DNA of 64,000 nucleotides, taken from NVTR01 sp036479015. Lineage in GTDB: Bacteria; Pseudomonadota; Alphaproteobacteria; Rhodobacterales; Rhodobacteraceae. The stretch is taken from the NCBI GenBank assembly GCA_036479015.1, contig JAZGFB010000018.1, positions 62,001-126,000 of the forward strand, read 5' to 3'. A program made the position numbers and the translations under genes. The notes below the pieces were generated by a model, which was not told where the DNA came from, did no database searches, and was given only the letters and a program-made list of their open reading frames with translations. Positions 19,297 through 27,158 of the stretch are shown here, piece after piece. Each line of letters begins with the position of its first letter. The first letter of the stretch is position 1.

Positions 19297-19385
19297 CTCT
19301 CGGCGATTGCTTGCAATCGCCTGTCGGCAGAGCATTGATTACAATGCCCGAGAGGCAGCGCCCAACCGCCCCATGGGCGGGCGCT
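19297..19385. repeat. Cluster of nested palindromes between groEL and yccF
   Basis: Three hairpins lie side by side. GGCGATTGC-TT-GCAATCGCC (19302-19321) and GCATTG-ATTA-CAATGC (19332-19347) are framed by CTCTCGG (19297) and CCGAGAG (19348). The third, AGCGC-CCAA-CCGCCC-CAT-GGGCGG-GCGCT, spans 19357-19385. No credible ORF is present between 19237 and 19570. The density suggests a REP/MITE-like dispersed element or a structured RNA; I believe similar sequences recur between genes in Roseobacter genomes, but that is recollection, not a check. Confidence 0.55.
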
Positions 19386-19474
19386 ATTGCGACGTTGATG
19401 GTTCCAGGCGGCGTCAGATGAACGGGCCACCATAAAGCGACAGCCACTGCTCTAGGTAATGCCCACCCGCGTTC

Positions 19475-19507
19475 GGGCCCGACCCTCACACTGCGCGGGC
19501 CCTTTTT
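19475..19507 (+). terminator. Second intrinsic terminator upstream of yccF
   Basis: GGGCCCG (19475-19481), a 14-base loop, CGGGCCC (19496-19502) and TTTTT. It is plus-oriented, yet no gene lies between the groEL terminator and this one. Confidence 0.6.
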
Positions 19508-19570
19508 ACTTTAAACGCATCTTAGTGTTTTGCGGGCAATCTACCAAAACATTGATTTGCGGGGAACGAA

Positions 19571-20044
19571 ATGCGGCTGGCAGGATGCGTCACCTGGTTT
19601 GTGCTTGCGGGCTGGGCGCTTGCGCTGATCTGGTTCTTGGGCGGCGTCGTCTTTGCACTTAGTGTAATCGGTCTGCCACTCGCCCGGTCTGCAATGGAAA
19701 TGACACAACTGTCAGCCTGGCCCTTTGGCAGAGACGTTGTTCATATTCGTGATCTTGATCAAAAACAGCGCAACCGTCTGACGGCAACAAGCGGGACAAT
19801 TGGTTTGGTCGCCAACTTAATCTGGGCCGCAAGTTTTGGCAGCCTTTTGTTCATTGCATATCTGCTGGCCGGGATCGTCAGTTGCCTGACAATTATCGGC
19901 ATTCCATTTGGTATTCAGGCCTTCAAATTGGCCGGCGTTTCATTTTGGCCGGTCGGATGGCGGGTTGTTTCAGTGGAGCTGGCCGAGATTGTGCGGACCC
20001 GCAAGGCAAGGGACCAACTGGCCGGTTACGCCACCGCCATGTGA
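19571..20044 (+). CDS. yccF: YccF domain-containing inner membrane protein
   Basis: A 157-aa membrane protein with two copies of the YccF motif: SVIGLPLARSAMEMTQLSAW with PFG after about residue 36, and TIIGIPFGIQAFKLAGVSFW with PVGW after about 112. Hydrophobic segments precede each copy. The role of the family is not established. GGGGAAC precedes the ATG. A terminator follows at 20099. Confidence 0.85.
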   Translation: MRLAGCVTWFVLAGWALALIWFLGGVVFALSVIGLPLARSAMEMTQLSAWPFGRDVVHIRDLDQKQRNRLTATSGTIGLVANLIWAASFGSLLFIAYLLAGIVSCLTIIGIPFGIQAFKLAGVSFWPVGWRVVSVELAEIVRTRKARDQLAGYATAM

Positions 20045-20098
20045 CACAAATTGGTATTTGTGACTGACGCCACAACCAGCAAAAAAACAAAATTTATT

Positions 20099-20127
20099 GG
20101 GGCTCGCCGCGCGCGGGTCCTTTTTTT
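20099..20127 (+). terminator. Rho-independent terminator of yccF
   Basis: GGGCTCGC, a short loop, GCGGGTCC and TTTTTTT. The stem is nearly the same sequence as that of the groEL terminator at 19206. Confidence 0.85.
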
Positions 20128-20200
20128 CTCAGGGGGTTTAAAAGCGTGTTCCCGCCTCTTATGTTAATGCTATATACATAGTATTCTAGAGGGGACAAAA

Positions 20201-21334
20201 ATGAAACAATTAATAATCGCGCTGGCACTGGTGCTGGCAGGGGCACCGCTTGCAGCCCAGGACGAAAGCGCCAGCTTTTCCCTGGGCGGGGACCAATATC
20301 AAGCGGGGCAGTCTGTATCACAAACCACTGAATTAACCGGCGATGTCTTCATGGCAGGCGAAACCGTATCGGTCACCGCCCCGGCTGGCGGTTCAGCGCA
20401 TTTGCTGGGCAGACGGATCACAATATCTGATACTGTCGGCGAAAATATTTATGCTGCGGGGCAATCAATTTCTGTCACCGCACCGGTTCTTGGCAATGCC
20501 ACCGTATTTGGCCAGGATGTCAGCATATCTGCACCCGTAAGCGGAAATTTACGCGCCATGGGCCAGAATGTAAAGATCGATGCAGATGTTGCAGGGTCCA
20601 GCATCCTTGGCGGTGAGACCATTGTCATAAACGCCAATTTGGCGGGTGACGTGTCATTGACTGGCGACACCATTACCTTTGGCGATGCTGCGCGCATTGG
20701 GGGTGAATTAAATCTGTATCATTCAGCGTCGGAAAGTTTTGAAATTCCCGTTTCGGTAATTTCTGCGGACCGGATTATCCGCCATGAACTTAGCACTGAT
20801 GCATCCTGGACTGATCACACAACGGCTTTGGTGCGCCCAACATTCTGGTCAAAAGCCAAAGCGTTCTTTGGCTTCACAATAGTCGTTGCCGTTGCCGCAT
20901 CTATATTGGCCGCCGTGTTTCCAAATTTTGTTTCTGGCGCGCGTGAAGCAGCACTGGCGAAGCCCGTGCGAACAACCTGGATGGGTTTCTTAGCGCTTTC
21001 CGCCACTGCCGGGTCATTGATATTTTTGGCCCTGACCGGAATTGGTCTGTTGCTGGTGCCGGTCTCAATATTCCTGACCCTATTGCTGTGGTTCTTGGGC
21101 TACGTTGTCGGGGCTTATGTATTGGGTGTCGCATTGATCAAAGCCATTGGCCGCGGTGTGCCTGATGATCTGTTTGACCGCGCGATTGCGGCCCTGATCG
21201 GGGCCATTGCGCTGGGGCTTTTGGCCATGGTGCCATTCCTTGGCTGGTGGGTCATTTTGGCAATGACCTGGATCGGTGCCGGGGCGGTGATAACACGGCT
21301 GTTTCGGCCCGGGTTTTACACCGATACGGTCTAG
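20201..21334 (+). CDS. Beta-solenoid (polymer-forming-like) exported domain with C-terminal membrane helices
   Basis: A 377-aa protein. The N-terminal signal peptide ends APLAAQD. Residues about 30-175 form short repeats of the type G-x-V-x-x-x-G-x-x-V-x-V-x-A-P (for example GENIYAAGQSISVTAP and GNATVFGQDVSISAP), typical of bactofilin-like or adhesin beta-helices. The C-terminal half has four to five hydrophobic helices ending near the RPGFYTDTV tail. This is therefore a secreted solenoid anchored by its own membrane domain (DUF8173-like architecture). Function is unknown; an envelope-sensing or scaffold role is a guess. GAGGGGACAAAA precedes the ATG. Confidence 0.65.
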   Translation: MKQLIIALALVLAGAPLAAQDESASFSLGGDQYQAGQSVSQTTELTGDVFMAGETVSVTAPAGGSAHLLGRRITISDTVGENIYAAGQSISVTAPVLGNATVFGQDVSISAPVSGNLRAMGQNVKIDADVAGSSILGGETIVINANLAGDVSLTGDTITFGDAARIGGELNLYHSASESFEIPVSVISADRIIRHELSTDASWTDHTTALVRPTFWSKAKAFFGFTIVVAVAASILAAVFPNFVSGAREAALAKPVRTTWMGFLALSATAGSLIFLALTGIGLLLVPVSIFLTLLLWFLGYVVGAYVLGVALIKAIGRGVPDDLFDRAIAALIGAIALGLLAMVPFLGWWVILAMTWIGAGAVITRLFRPGFYTDTV

Positions 21335-21361
21335 TTAAAGGTAACTTTTGTACATTATTGG

Positions 21362-21387
21362 AAGGGTCCGCCAGCGCGGGCCCTTTT
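21362..21387 (+). terminator. Rho-independent terminator
   Basis: AAGGGTCCGC-CAGC-GCGGGCCCTT followed by TT: a 10-bp stem with one G-U pair and a four-base loop, 28 bases after the solenoid protein stop. Confidence 0.8.
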
Positions 21388-21445
21388 CGCTGTACCCAAT
21401 CACGATAGCCCTTGGCGCAGATAAGTACTGGCCCTACATTACCCC

Positions 21446-22270
21446 ATGCGCCTGATCCTGCTTGTTGCCCTTACCATGTTCGCCTTTGCTGCCAATTCGG
21501 TACTGAACCGTATGGCACTTATCGGCGATGACACCGGACCGGCGCCATTTGCCCTGATCCGTCTGGCAAGTGGCGCGGTTTTTCTGGTGGTTTTGGCTGG
21601 GTCGCGTGGCACCGCAGTACAGTGGCGCGCGCCAAACCGCGTGTGGGGGGCGGCAACGCTGGCGCTGTATGTGCTGGGGTTTTCCTTTGCCTATGTCACT
21701 CTGAACGCCGGCGTCGGCGCGCTGATCCTTTTTGGCGGGGTGCAGATCACCATGTTCACCGGCGCGCTGATAACCGGCGAAAAACCACCCCCGGCCCGCT
21801 GGCTGGGGGCTGCAATCGCCTTTGCCGGGTTGCTTGTGCTGCTCTGGCCACAGGGTGCGCGCACCCCTGATGCCACAGGTGCTGTGCTGATGGCGGCGGC
21901 GGCGATTGGCTGGGGGGCATATTCGCTGCTGGGGCGGGGCGTTGGTAACCCACTTGGCGCAACAGCTGCAAATTTTACATTGGCACTGCCCGCGGCATTG
22001 CTGGTATTTCTGTTGCTGCCCGACGGTGTGACACCAAGGGGCGCGGTTCTGGCAATAATAAGTGGCGCTGTTACATCCGGGGCGGGGTACGCGCTGTGGT
22101 ATTCTGTTCTGCCGCGCCTGCCTGCCTCGGTTGCTGCCGTGGCACAACTTACCGTTCCGATCATTGCCGTTGGTGGCGGGCTGGTTTTCCTTGGTGAACC
22201 CGTGACGCTTAAATTCGCCATCGCTGCCGCACTGGTTTTGGGCGGGGTTGCGGTGTCGTTGCGCGCCTAG
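21446..22270 (+). CDS. DMT-superfamily (EamA) transporter
   Basis: A 274-aa protein with ten hydrophobic segments arranged as two EamA repeats. The first contains ANSVLNRMAL and the second AIGWGAYSLLGRG. Members export amino acids or metabolites from the cytoplasm; the substrate cannot be read from sequence. It begins 58 bases after a terminator, so it is a separate unit. Confidence 0.85.
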   Translation: MRLILLVALTMFAFAANSVLNRMALIGDDTGPAPFALIRLASGAVFLVVLAGSRGTAVQWRAPNRVWGAATLALYVLGFSFAYVTLNAGVGALILFGGVQITMFTGALITGEKPPPARWLGAAIAFAGLLVLLWPQGARTPDATGAVLMAAAAIGWGAYSLLGRGVGNPLGATAANFTLALPAALLVFLLLPDGVTPRGAVLAIISGAVTSGAGYALWYSVLPRLPASVAAVAQLTVPIIAVGGGLVFLGEPVTLKFAIAAALVLGGVAVSLRA

Positions 22271-22345
22271 GCGCAACTATGCGTGACGTAGGGTCTTTTG
22301 AACACAAGACTCGCTTTATGCTCTTGGCACTTCTATCTAGGGGCT

Positions 22346-23071
22346 ATGAGATTGATAATACCCCTTATTTTGGCACTTATCCCCAGTGTCGCGCAGGCTG
22401 ATTGTGTTGTGTTGCTGCATGGTCTTGCACGCTCGGCGCTGTCCATGCGGGTTATTCAGGAAACCCTGGAAGATGACGGCTATCTCGTGGTCAATGTTGA
22501 TTATGCCTCAACCTCAGCGCCGATAGATGAATTGGTGCAGGCCAGTATTCCACCCGCCGTTGCCGCCTGTGGCGATCAAACCGTGCATTTTGTTACCCAT
22601 TCGCTGGGCGGCATCCTGGTGCGGGCCTGGCTGGGTGACAACCGGCCTGAAAATATGGGCCGGGTGGTGATGATGGGGCCGCCTAACAAAGGCTCGGCGC
22701 TGGTGGATGCGTTCGAAGATCTGGGGCCATTTAAATGGCTGAACGGCCCGGCCGGGTTAGAGCTGGGAACCGGGGCCGAGGCCACCCCAAACCAGCTGGG
22801 GTTTGCCCGGTTTGAACTGGGGGTCATTGCCGGTAGCCAGTCAATAAACCCGCTATATTCCAGCTTTATTGACGGCACGGATGACGGCAAAGTTTCGGTC
22901 GAAAGCACCCGCATTATTGGCATGGATGACCATATCGTCCTGCCCGTTACCCACACGTTCATGATGATGAACCCGGTGGTTATTGCCCAGGTAAAGCAAT
23001 TCCTGAAAACCGGCGCATTTGACCACACACTGACATTCGGGCGGCTGCTGCGCCGGTCATTCTGGGACTGA
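22346..23071 (+). CDS. Exported alpha/beta hydrolase, triacylglycerol-lipase-like
   Basis: A 241-aa protein. The signal peptide (MRLIIPLILALIPSVAQA) is followed at once by CVVLLHGL, which forms the oxyanion strand. The nucleophile elbow is THSLGG with Ser86. An acid near DGTDDGKVS and the histidine in LPVTHTFMM complete a plausible triad. This fits periplasmic or secreted lipase/esterase proteins; the substrate is unknown. ATG 22346 is chosen because it gives a clean signal peptide; the open frame begins at 22298. Confidence 0.75.
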   Translation: MRLIIPLILALIPSVAQADCVVLLHGLARSALSMRVIQETLEDDGYLVVNVDYASTSAPIDELVQASIPPAVAACGDQTVHFVTHSLGGILVRAWLGDNRPENMGRVVMMGPPNKGSALVDAFEDLGPFKWLNGPAGLELGTGAEATPNQLGFARFELGVIAGSQSINPLYSSFIDGTDDGKVSVESTRIIGMDDHIVLPVTHTFMMMNPVVIAQVKQFLKTGAFDHTLTFGRLLRRSFWD

Positions 23072-23103
23072 ACAGTCGGTGTCAGAACAGTCGGGGCCTA
23101 AAT

Positions 23104-24192
23104 TTAGGTGTTTGGCCCCGTAACCCGGTTCACATGGCCCATCTTTCGCCCCGGCTTAACATCAGTCTTGCCATACAGATGAACCGCCGTGTCAGCCTGA
23201 CCGGCAAATTCAGCAACCCGGTCAACATCATCACCAATCAGGTTCAGCATCTCAACATTTGAATGGCGGCTGCCATCGCCAAGCGGCCAGCCAGCAATGG
23301 CGCGGATATGTTGTTCAAACTGGTCCACCACACAACCCTGTTGGGTCCAATGGCCAGAATTATGCACCCGTGGGGCAATTTCATTGACGATGATCTGCCC
23401 AGGCGTGATAAACAGTTCAATCCCCATGACGCCAACATAATCAAGCGCGTTCAATATCTTACCGGCGATCAACACAGCGTCAGTGCGCTGGGAAATTGTC
23501 AGGTTGGCGGGCACAGTTGTTGTGTGCAATATGCCGCCCCGATGCACATTTTCACCCGGATCATAACAGGCCACCCGACCATCAAGCGCGCGCGCGGCGA
23601 TGACCGAAACCTCTAGCGTAAAATCAATGAACCCTTCTAAAACCGCAGGTGCGCCCGCCATGTCGGCCATGGCCTGGGGCGCGTCATCCATTGATTTCAG
23701 CCGTGCCTGGCCCTTGCCATCATAGCCCAGACGACAGGTTTTTAAAATCGCAGGCGCACCAATAGTGACCAGCGCCGCCTCAAGTTCTGCCAAGGTATTT
23801 ACCGGCGCAAACGGCGCGGTGTTCAAACCCAACCCTTGCAGAAATGCCTTTTCAACCAGCCGATCCTGGCTGATGCGCAGGGCCTCGCGGTTGGGGCGTA
23901 CCGGGCAGAGCGCCTCCAAAATATCCAATGCTTCGGTCGGAACGTTTTCAAACTCGTATGTTATGACATCAACAGATTTGGCAAACGCCGTCAGCGCCGC
24001 AACATCTGAATAGGGCGCGCATGTTACCTGCGCGGCCACATCCCCTGCCGGGCAGCCGGTGCCAGGCTCAAAAATATGGCACTTAAATCCCAGCCGGGAC
24101 GCCGCAACCGACAGCATCCGGCCCAATTGCCCGCCGCCAAGAATGCCAATGCTGGCCCCCGGTTTCAGCGCGCTATGCGTCACGGGGTTCAT
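23104..24192 (-). CDS. purK: 5-(carboxyamino)imidazole ribonucleotide synthase
   Basis: ATP-grasp enzyme that carboxylates AIR to N5-CAIR in purine synthesis. The protein is about 362 aa, with the N-terminal GILGGGQLGRML, the ATP-grasp segment KTCRLGYDGKGQ and the catalytic NEIAPRVHNSGHWT. ATG 24192 (MNPVTHS) is taken as start; it overlaps the purE 3' end by 20 bases, so the two genes are coupled. Confidence 0.97.
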   Translation of the reverse strand: MNPVTHSALKPGASIGILGGGQLGRMLSVAASRLGFKCHIFEPGTGCPAGDVAAQVTCAPYSDVAALTAFAKSVDVITYEFENVPTEALDILEALCPVRPNREALRISQDRLVEKAFLQGLGLNTAPFAPVNTLAELEAALVTIGAPAILKTCRLGYDGKGQARLKSMDDAPQAMADMAGAPAVLEGFIDFTLEVSVIAARALDGRVACYDPGENVHRGGILHTTTVPANLTISQRTDAVLIAGKILNALDYVGVMGIELFITPGQIIVNEIAPRVHNSGHWTQQGCVVDQFEQHIRAIAGWPLGDGSRHSNVEMLNLIGDDVDRVAEFAGQADTAVHLYGKTDVKPGRKMGHVNRVTGPNT

Positions 24193-24661
24193 CCGGTATT
24201 GATGCCGACAGATCAGTGCGCCATTGCTCAAGCCGGGCCGCTAAGCCACTGTCATTCAACGCTAAAATACCTGCCGCCATCAGCCCGGCATTGGCCGCAC
24301 CCGCCGCCCCAATCGCCATGGTTGCCACCGGAAAACCCTTGGGCATCTGCACAATAGAATACAGGCTGTCCACACCCGACAATGCCGCCGTTTGAACCGG
24401 CACCCCGATCACCGGAACACGGGTCTTAGACGCCATCATTCCGGGCAAATGCGCCGCCCCGCCAGCGCCAGCAATAATCACATGCAACCCGCGCGCAACA
24501 GCCGTTTTGCCATAGTCCCACAGCCGATCAGGCGTGCGATGCGCTGACACGATCTTGGTTTCATACTTCAGCCCCAGCTGATCCAACACACCGGCTGCCT
24601 GTTTCATGGTTTCCCAATCCGACTGACTGCCCATAATAATGCCGATTTTAACGCTGTTCAT
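24173..24661 (-). CDS. purE: N5-carboxyaminoimidazole ribonucleotide mutase
   Basis: Converts N5-CAIR to CAIR. The protein is 162 aa of class I, with GIIMGSQSDWETM, the SAHRTPDR loop (catalytic His) and AGAGGAAHLPGM. It lies between the DUF465 gene and purK on the minus strand, with 49 bases to the former. Confidence 0.98.
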   Translation of the reverse strand: MNSVKIGIIMGSQSDWETMKQAAGVLDQLGLKYETKIVSAHRTPDRLWDYGKTAVARGLHVIIAGAGGAAHLPGMMASKTRVPVIGVPVQTAALSGVDSLYSIVQMPKGFPVATMAIGAAGAANAGLMAAGILALNDSGLAARLEQWRTDLSASIPDEPRDA

Positions 24662-24710
24662 TTGGCGGCTCCGTTCAAAAAATAAGCCGTACTACAGCCG
24701 TATTCTGGTG

Positions 24711-24929
24711 TCACGCAATGATGTCGGGGGTCAGCTCATCATTGATCACGCTGATCTGATCCTTCAGGCGCAGTTTTTGCTTTTTCAACCGGCCCAGGCG
24801 CAGCGGATCAGCGCGCCGACTTTCCTGTAAGGCGTGGATCGCGTCATCCAGATCACCATGTTCGCGGCGCAAAACTGCCAGCCTGACGCGCAAAACTTCT
24901 TTGTGATCCATTTCGCTGGAGTTGCTCAT
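24711..24929 (-). CDS. YdcH family small protein (DUF465)
   Basis: A 72-aa, highly charged helical protein with the family mark RLKKQKLRLKDQI near the C-terminus. DUF465 proteins are short coiled-coil hairpins of unknown role. ATG 24929 (MSNSSEMDH) is preferred; ATG 24911 is also possible, while the open frame to 25097 overlaps the heat-shock promoter of hsp20. It is the first gene of the purEK run. Confidence 0.8.
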   Translation of the reverse strand: MSNSSEMDHKEVLRVRLAVLRREHGDLDDAIHALQESRRADPLRLGRLKKQKLRLKDQISVINDELTPDIIA

Positions 24930-25014
24930 TTTCGCCGGATCGCCCCACCTGTAAATTTCTGCTGACAAACTAGCAATAAATTCACCCCTGTCCAAGCAAA
25001 GCCACCCATTTAGG

Positions 25015-25042
25015 CTTGTAGCGGGGCAATTTACCCCCATAT
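25015..25042 (+). promoter_or_regulatory. RpoH (sigma32-type) heat-shock promoter of hsp20
   Basis: CTTGTAG at 25015-25021, a 13-base spacer and CCCCATAT at 25035-25042: a close match to the heat-shock consensus CTTGAAA-N(11-16)-CCCCATNT. It lies 60 bases before the hsp20 ATG, where one expects it. Confidence 0.75.
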
Positions 25043-25101
25043 TTGATACTGGTCGCCATTTGGGGCCAATGCAGGACCGTCGCTTACCAAAGGACACCTT
25101 G

Positions 25102-25518
25102 ATGCCAAAACTTACGCTGTCGACGCACCCGTTTTTTCTGGGCTTTGAACAACTTGAACAGATGTTAGAGCGGAACAGTAAATCCGATCTTGGCGGTTAT
25201 CCCCCCTTTAATATTGAGCAGACCAGCGATGACAGCTATCGCATCACGCTGGCCGTAGCTGGCTTTTGCGAGCCTGACCTGTCGATCACTGTGGAAGACC
25301 GCCAGCTGGTGATACGGGGCAAGCAAACCGACGACACCCAGGGCCGCGTGTTCCTGCATCAAGGCATCGCCGCGCGCCAATTCCAACGTAATTTTGTGCT
25401 GGCTGACGGGGTGGATGTTTCCGGCGCGGCCATGCTGAATGGGCTGCTACATGTAGATCTTAAGCGTTTGCAGCAAAATTCGACTGTACAAACCATCAAG
25501 ATTAATCAAACTGGGTAA
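25102..25518 (+). CDS. Hsp20/alpha-crystallin family small heat-shock protein
   Basis: An ATP-independent holdase of 138 aa, similar to IbpA. The alpha-crystallin domain spans about 35-130, with PPFNIEQTSDDSYRITLAVAGF and the RQFQRNFVLADGVDV strand; the usual A-x-x-x-n-G-L motif appears as AAMLNGLLHVDL. ATG 25102 follows AAAGGACACCTTG. A heat-shock promoter is upstream, and a short hairpin AAGG-ACA-CCTT covers the ribosome-binding site. Confidence 0.93.
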   Translation: MPKLTLSTHPFFLGFEQLEQMLERNSKSDLGGYPPFNIEQTSDDSYRITLAVAGFCEPDLSITVEDRQLVIRGKQTDDTQGRVFLHQGIAARQFQRNFVLADGVDVSGAAMLNGLLHVDLKRLQQNSTVQTIKINQTG

Positions 25519-25531
25519 AGGGGTGAGCGAA

Positions 25532-25759
25532 ATGAAAAATATGATGAAATTTAAACACGACACTGCCACACGCATCGCCTATGTGCGTCCGGTTGATGTT
25601 GCAGATCTGCCCCAGGATTTGCGCGATCAGGCCGCTAACACAGAAAACCTGTATGCTGTGCATGATGAAAATGGCGAACGGCTGGCGTTGGTAAATGGCA
25701 GGCATCTTGCATTTGACTTGGCACGGCAAAATGATTTGGCACCGGTTCACGTTCACTAA
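25532..25759 (+). CDS. DUF1150 family protein
   Basis: A 75-aa protein (TRIAYVRPVDVADLPQDL, then NTENLYAVHDENGERLALV) of the DUF1150 family, which is typically encoded beside hsp20 in Alphaproteobacteria. The function is unknown; heat-shock co-expression is inferred from the 13-base gap to hsp20. ATG 25532 has AAGGGG eight bases upstream; GTG 25523 lies too close to it. Confidence 0.85.
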   Translation: MKNMMKFKHDTATRIAYVRPVDVADLPQDLRDQAANTENLYAVHDENGERLALVNGRHLAFDLARQNDLAPVHVH

Positions 25760-25770
25760 AGGGTAGGATT

Positions 25771-26256
25771 ATGGCAAACCAAAACGGATATTCTTGGCTA
25801 CAGATCGGCCTGCACTGGGTGATTGCCCTGTTGATAGTGTTTCAATTTCTATTCCATGAAGGCATGGAAGACGCCTATAAAGCCGTGCAAAAGGGCCAGG
25901 ATGTGGTCGGCAACGGTGCCCAAATACATGTTATCGTTGGAATTTTAGTTCTAACCCTGACCCTGCTGCGCCTGATCATACGGTTCCGTCGCGGGGTTCC
26001 ACCTGCGGTTCCCGGCGGATTTCCGTTTCAGGAACTTGCCAGCAAACTGGCCCATTGGGGGTTATATGCGTTGCTTATCCTGGTGCCCGCATCAGGCATG
26101 GCTGCTTGGGGTGGGGGCATCAAACCTGCCGCAGATGTGCATGAAATTCTGACCAGCGCGATGATCTTTCTTATCGCGCTCCACGCCGCAGCGGCGCTTT
26201 TCCATCACTACATATTAAAAGACGGGCTGATCAAGCGTATGACCAAGGCGGGCTGA
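25771..26256 (+). CDS. Cytochrome b561 family protein
   Basis: A 161-aa di-haem inner-membrane protein with four transmembrane helices. Candidate haem ligands are His15 (LHW), His53 (QIHVIVG), His95 (LAHW), His138 and the HH pair near 145. Members transfer electrons to quinone or from superoxide/ascorbate-like donors; the partner is unknown. It follows DUF1150 by 11 bases and is followed by phzF-like after one base, so all four genes may share the heat-shock promoter. Confidence 0.9.
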   Translation: MANQNGYSWLQIGLHWVIALLIVFQFLFHEGMEDAYKAVQKGQDVVGNGAQIHVIVGILVLTLTLLRLIIRFRRGVPPAVPGGFPFQELASKLAHWGLYALLILVPASGMAAWGGGIKPAADVHEILTSAMIFLIALHAAAALFHHYILKDGLIKRMTKAG

Positions 26257-26257
26257 T

Positions 26258-27148
26258 ATGGCCGCCTATGCCTGTGACTGGGTAGATGCCTTTACCACGC
26301 GGGCGTTTGGCGGCAATGCCTGCGTCGTGGTCTATGGTGCGGATGACATTTCCCTAGATAACCGGATGCGCTTGGTGCGTGAAACCTCACTATCGGAATG
26401 CGCGTTTCTGGTCGCCTCAGACCTGGCCGATTTCGGGGTTCGCTATTATCTTGCGGGCCGCGAAATATTGATGGCGGGCCACCCGACCATCGCAACCGTG
26501 GTGTCACTTGTCAGCCGAGGCAAGGTTACCCTCGTCAACGGGCACGCGGATTTCACGCTGGAAGTTGGGGCAGGCGTTCTGCCCATTTCTGTCAGCATCG
26601 GGGATGACGACACCGTCACAGTGACCATGACCCAGCTTAAGCCTGAATTTGGCAATCAACACGACCTTGCTGAGATTGCGGATATTTTCGGCCTGACAGC
26701 GGGCGATATCCAGGGCGTTCCCCAAACCGTATCCACAGGATCGGCCTTTTGCATCACAGTTTTGACAAGCAAAGACGCGCTAAAGCGGGCGTCACTGAAT
26801 GTTGATAAGTTGCAGGCGTATAAAGCCACCGAAAACGATGATTTTTTTGAACCATTTCTGGTTTGCCTGGGGGGTGAAACACCCGACGGCGACGTCTATT
26901 CCCGGCTGTTGCTGCCGCCACCCATGCCCGCGGAAGACCCGTTTACCGGCTCAGCCACGGGCTGCATGGCTGCCTATCTCTGGGCAAACAATCTTATCCA
27001 AACACCGGCATTTACCGCCGAACAGGGCCATTGGCTGGGCCGCCCCGGCAGCGCCAGGGTAGAGGTTCTTGGCCCCCAGGGCGATATATCCGGCGTTAAG
27101 GTCGCGGGTGCCGGATATATCCTGATGTCGGGTGAATTGTACCTGTAA
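26258..27148 (+). CDS. PhzF family isomerase/epimerase-like protein
   Basis: A 296-aa protein with the diaminopimelate-epimerase-like double fold. Hallmarks are VDAFTTRAFGGNACVVV at the N-terminus, the catalytic Glu in SLSECAFLV, MAGHPTIAT, and EDPFTGSATG in the C-terminal half. No other phenazine genes are nearby, so a phenazine role is not implied. It starts one base after the cytochrome b561 stop. Confidence 0.92.
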   Translation: MAAYACDWVDAFTTRAFGGNACVVVYGADDISLDNRMRLVRETSLSECAFLVASDLADFGVRYYLAGREILMAGHPTIATVVSLVSRGKVTLVNGHADFTLEVGAGVLPISVSIGDDDTVTVTMTQLKPEFGNQHDLAEIADIFGLTAGDIQGVPQTVSTGSAFCITVLTSKDALKRASLNVDKLQAYKATENDDFFEPFLVCLGGETPDGDVYSRLLLPPPMPAEDPFTGSATGCMAAYLWANNLIQTPAFTAEQGHWLGRPGSARVEVLGPQGDISGVKVAGAGYILMSGELYL

Positions 27149-27158
27149 TCCCGGGGTA

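Noticed and set aside
21434..22276. Long minus-strand reading frame opposite the DMT transporter
   Set aside because: Its translation is rich in Arg, Gln and His with no domain, while the plus strand encodes a clean EamA protein; it is the antisense shadow of that gene.
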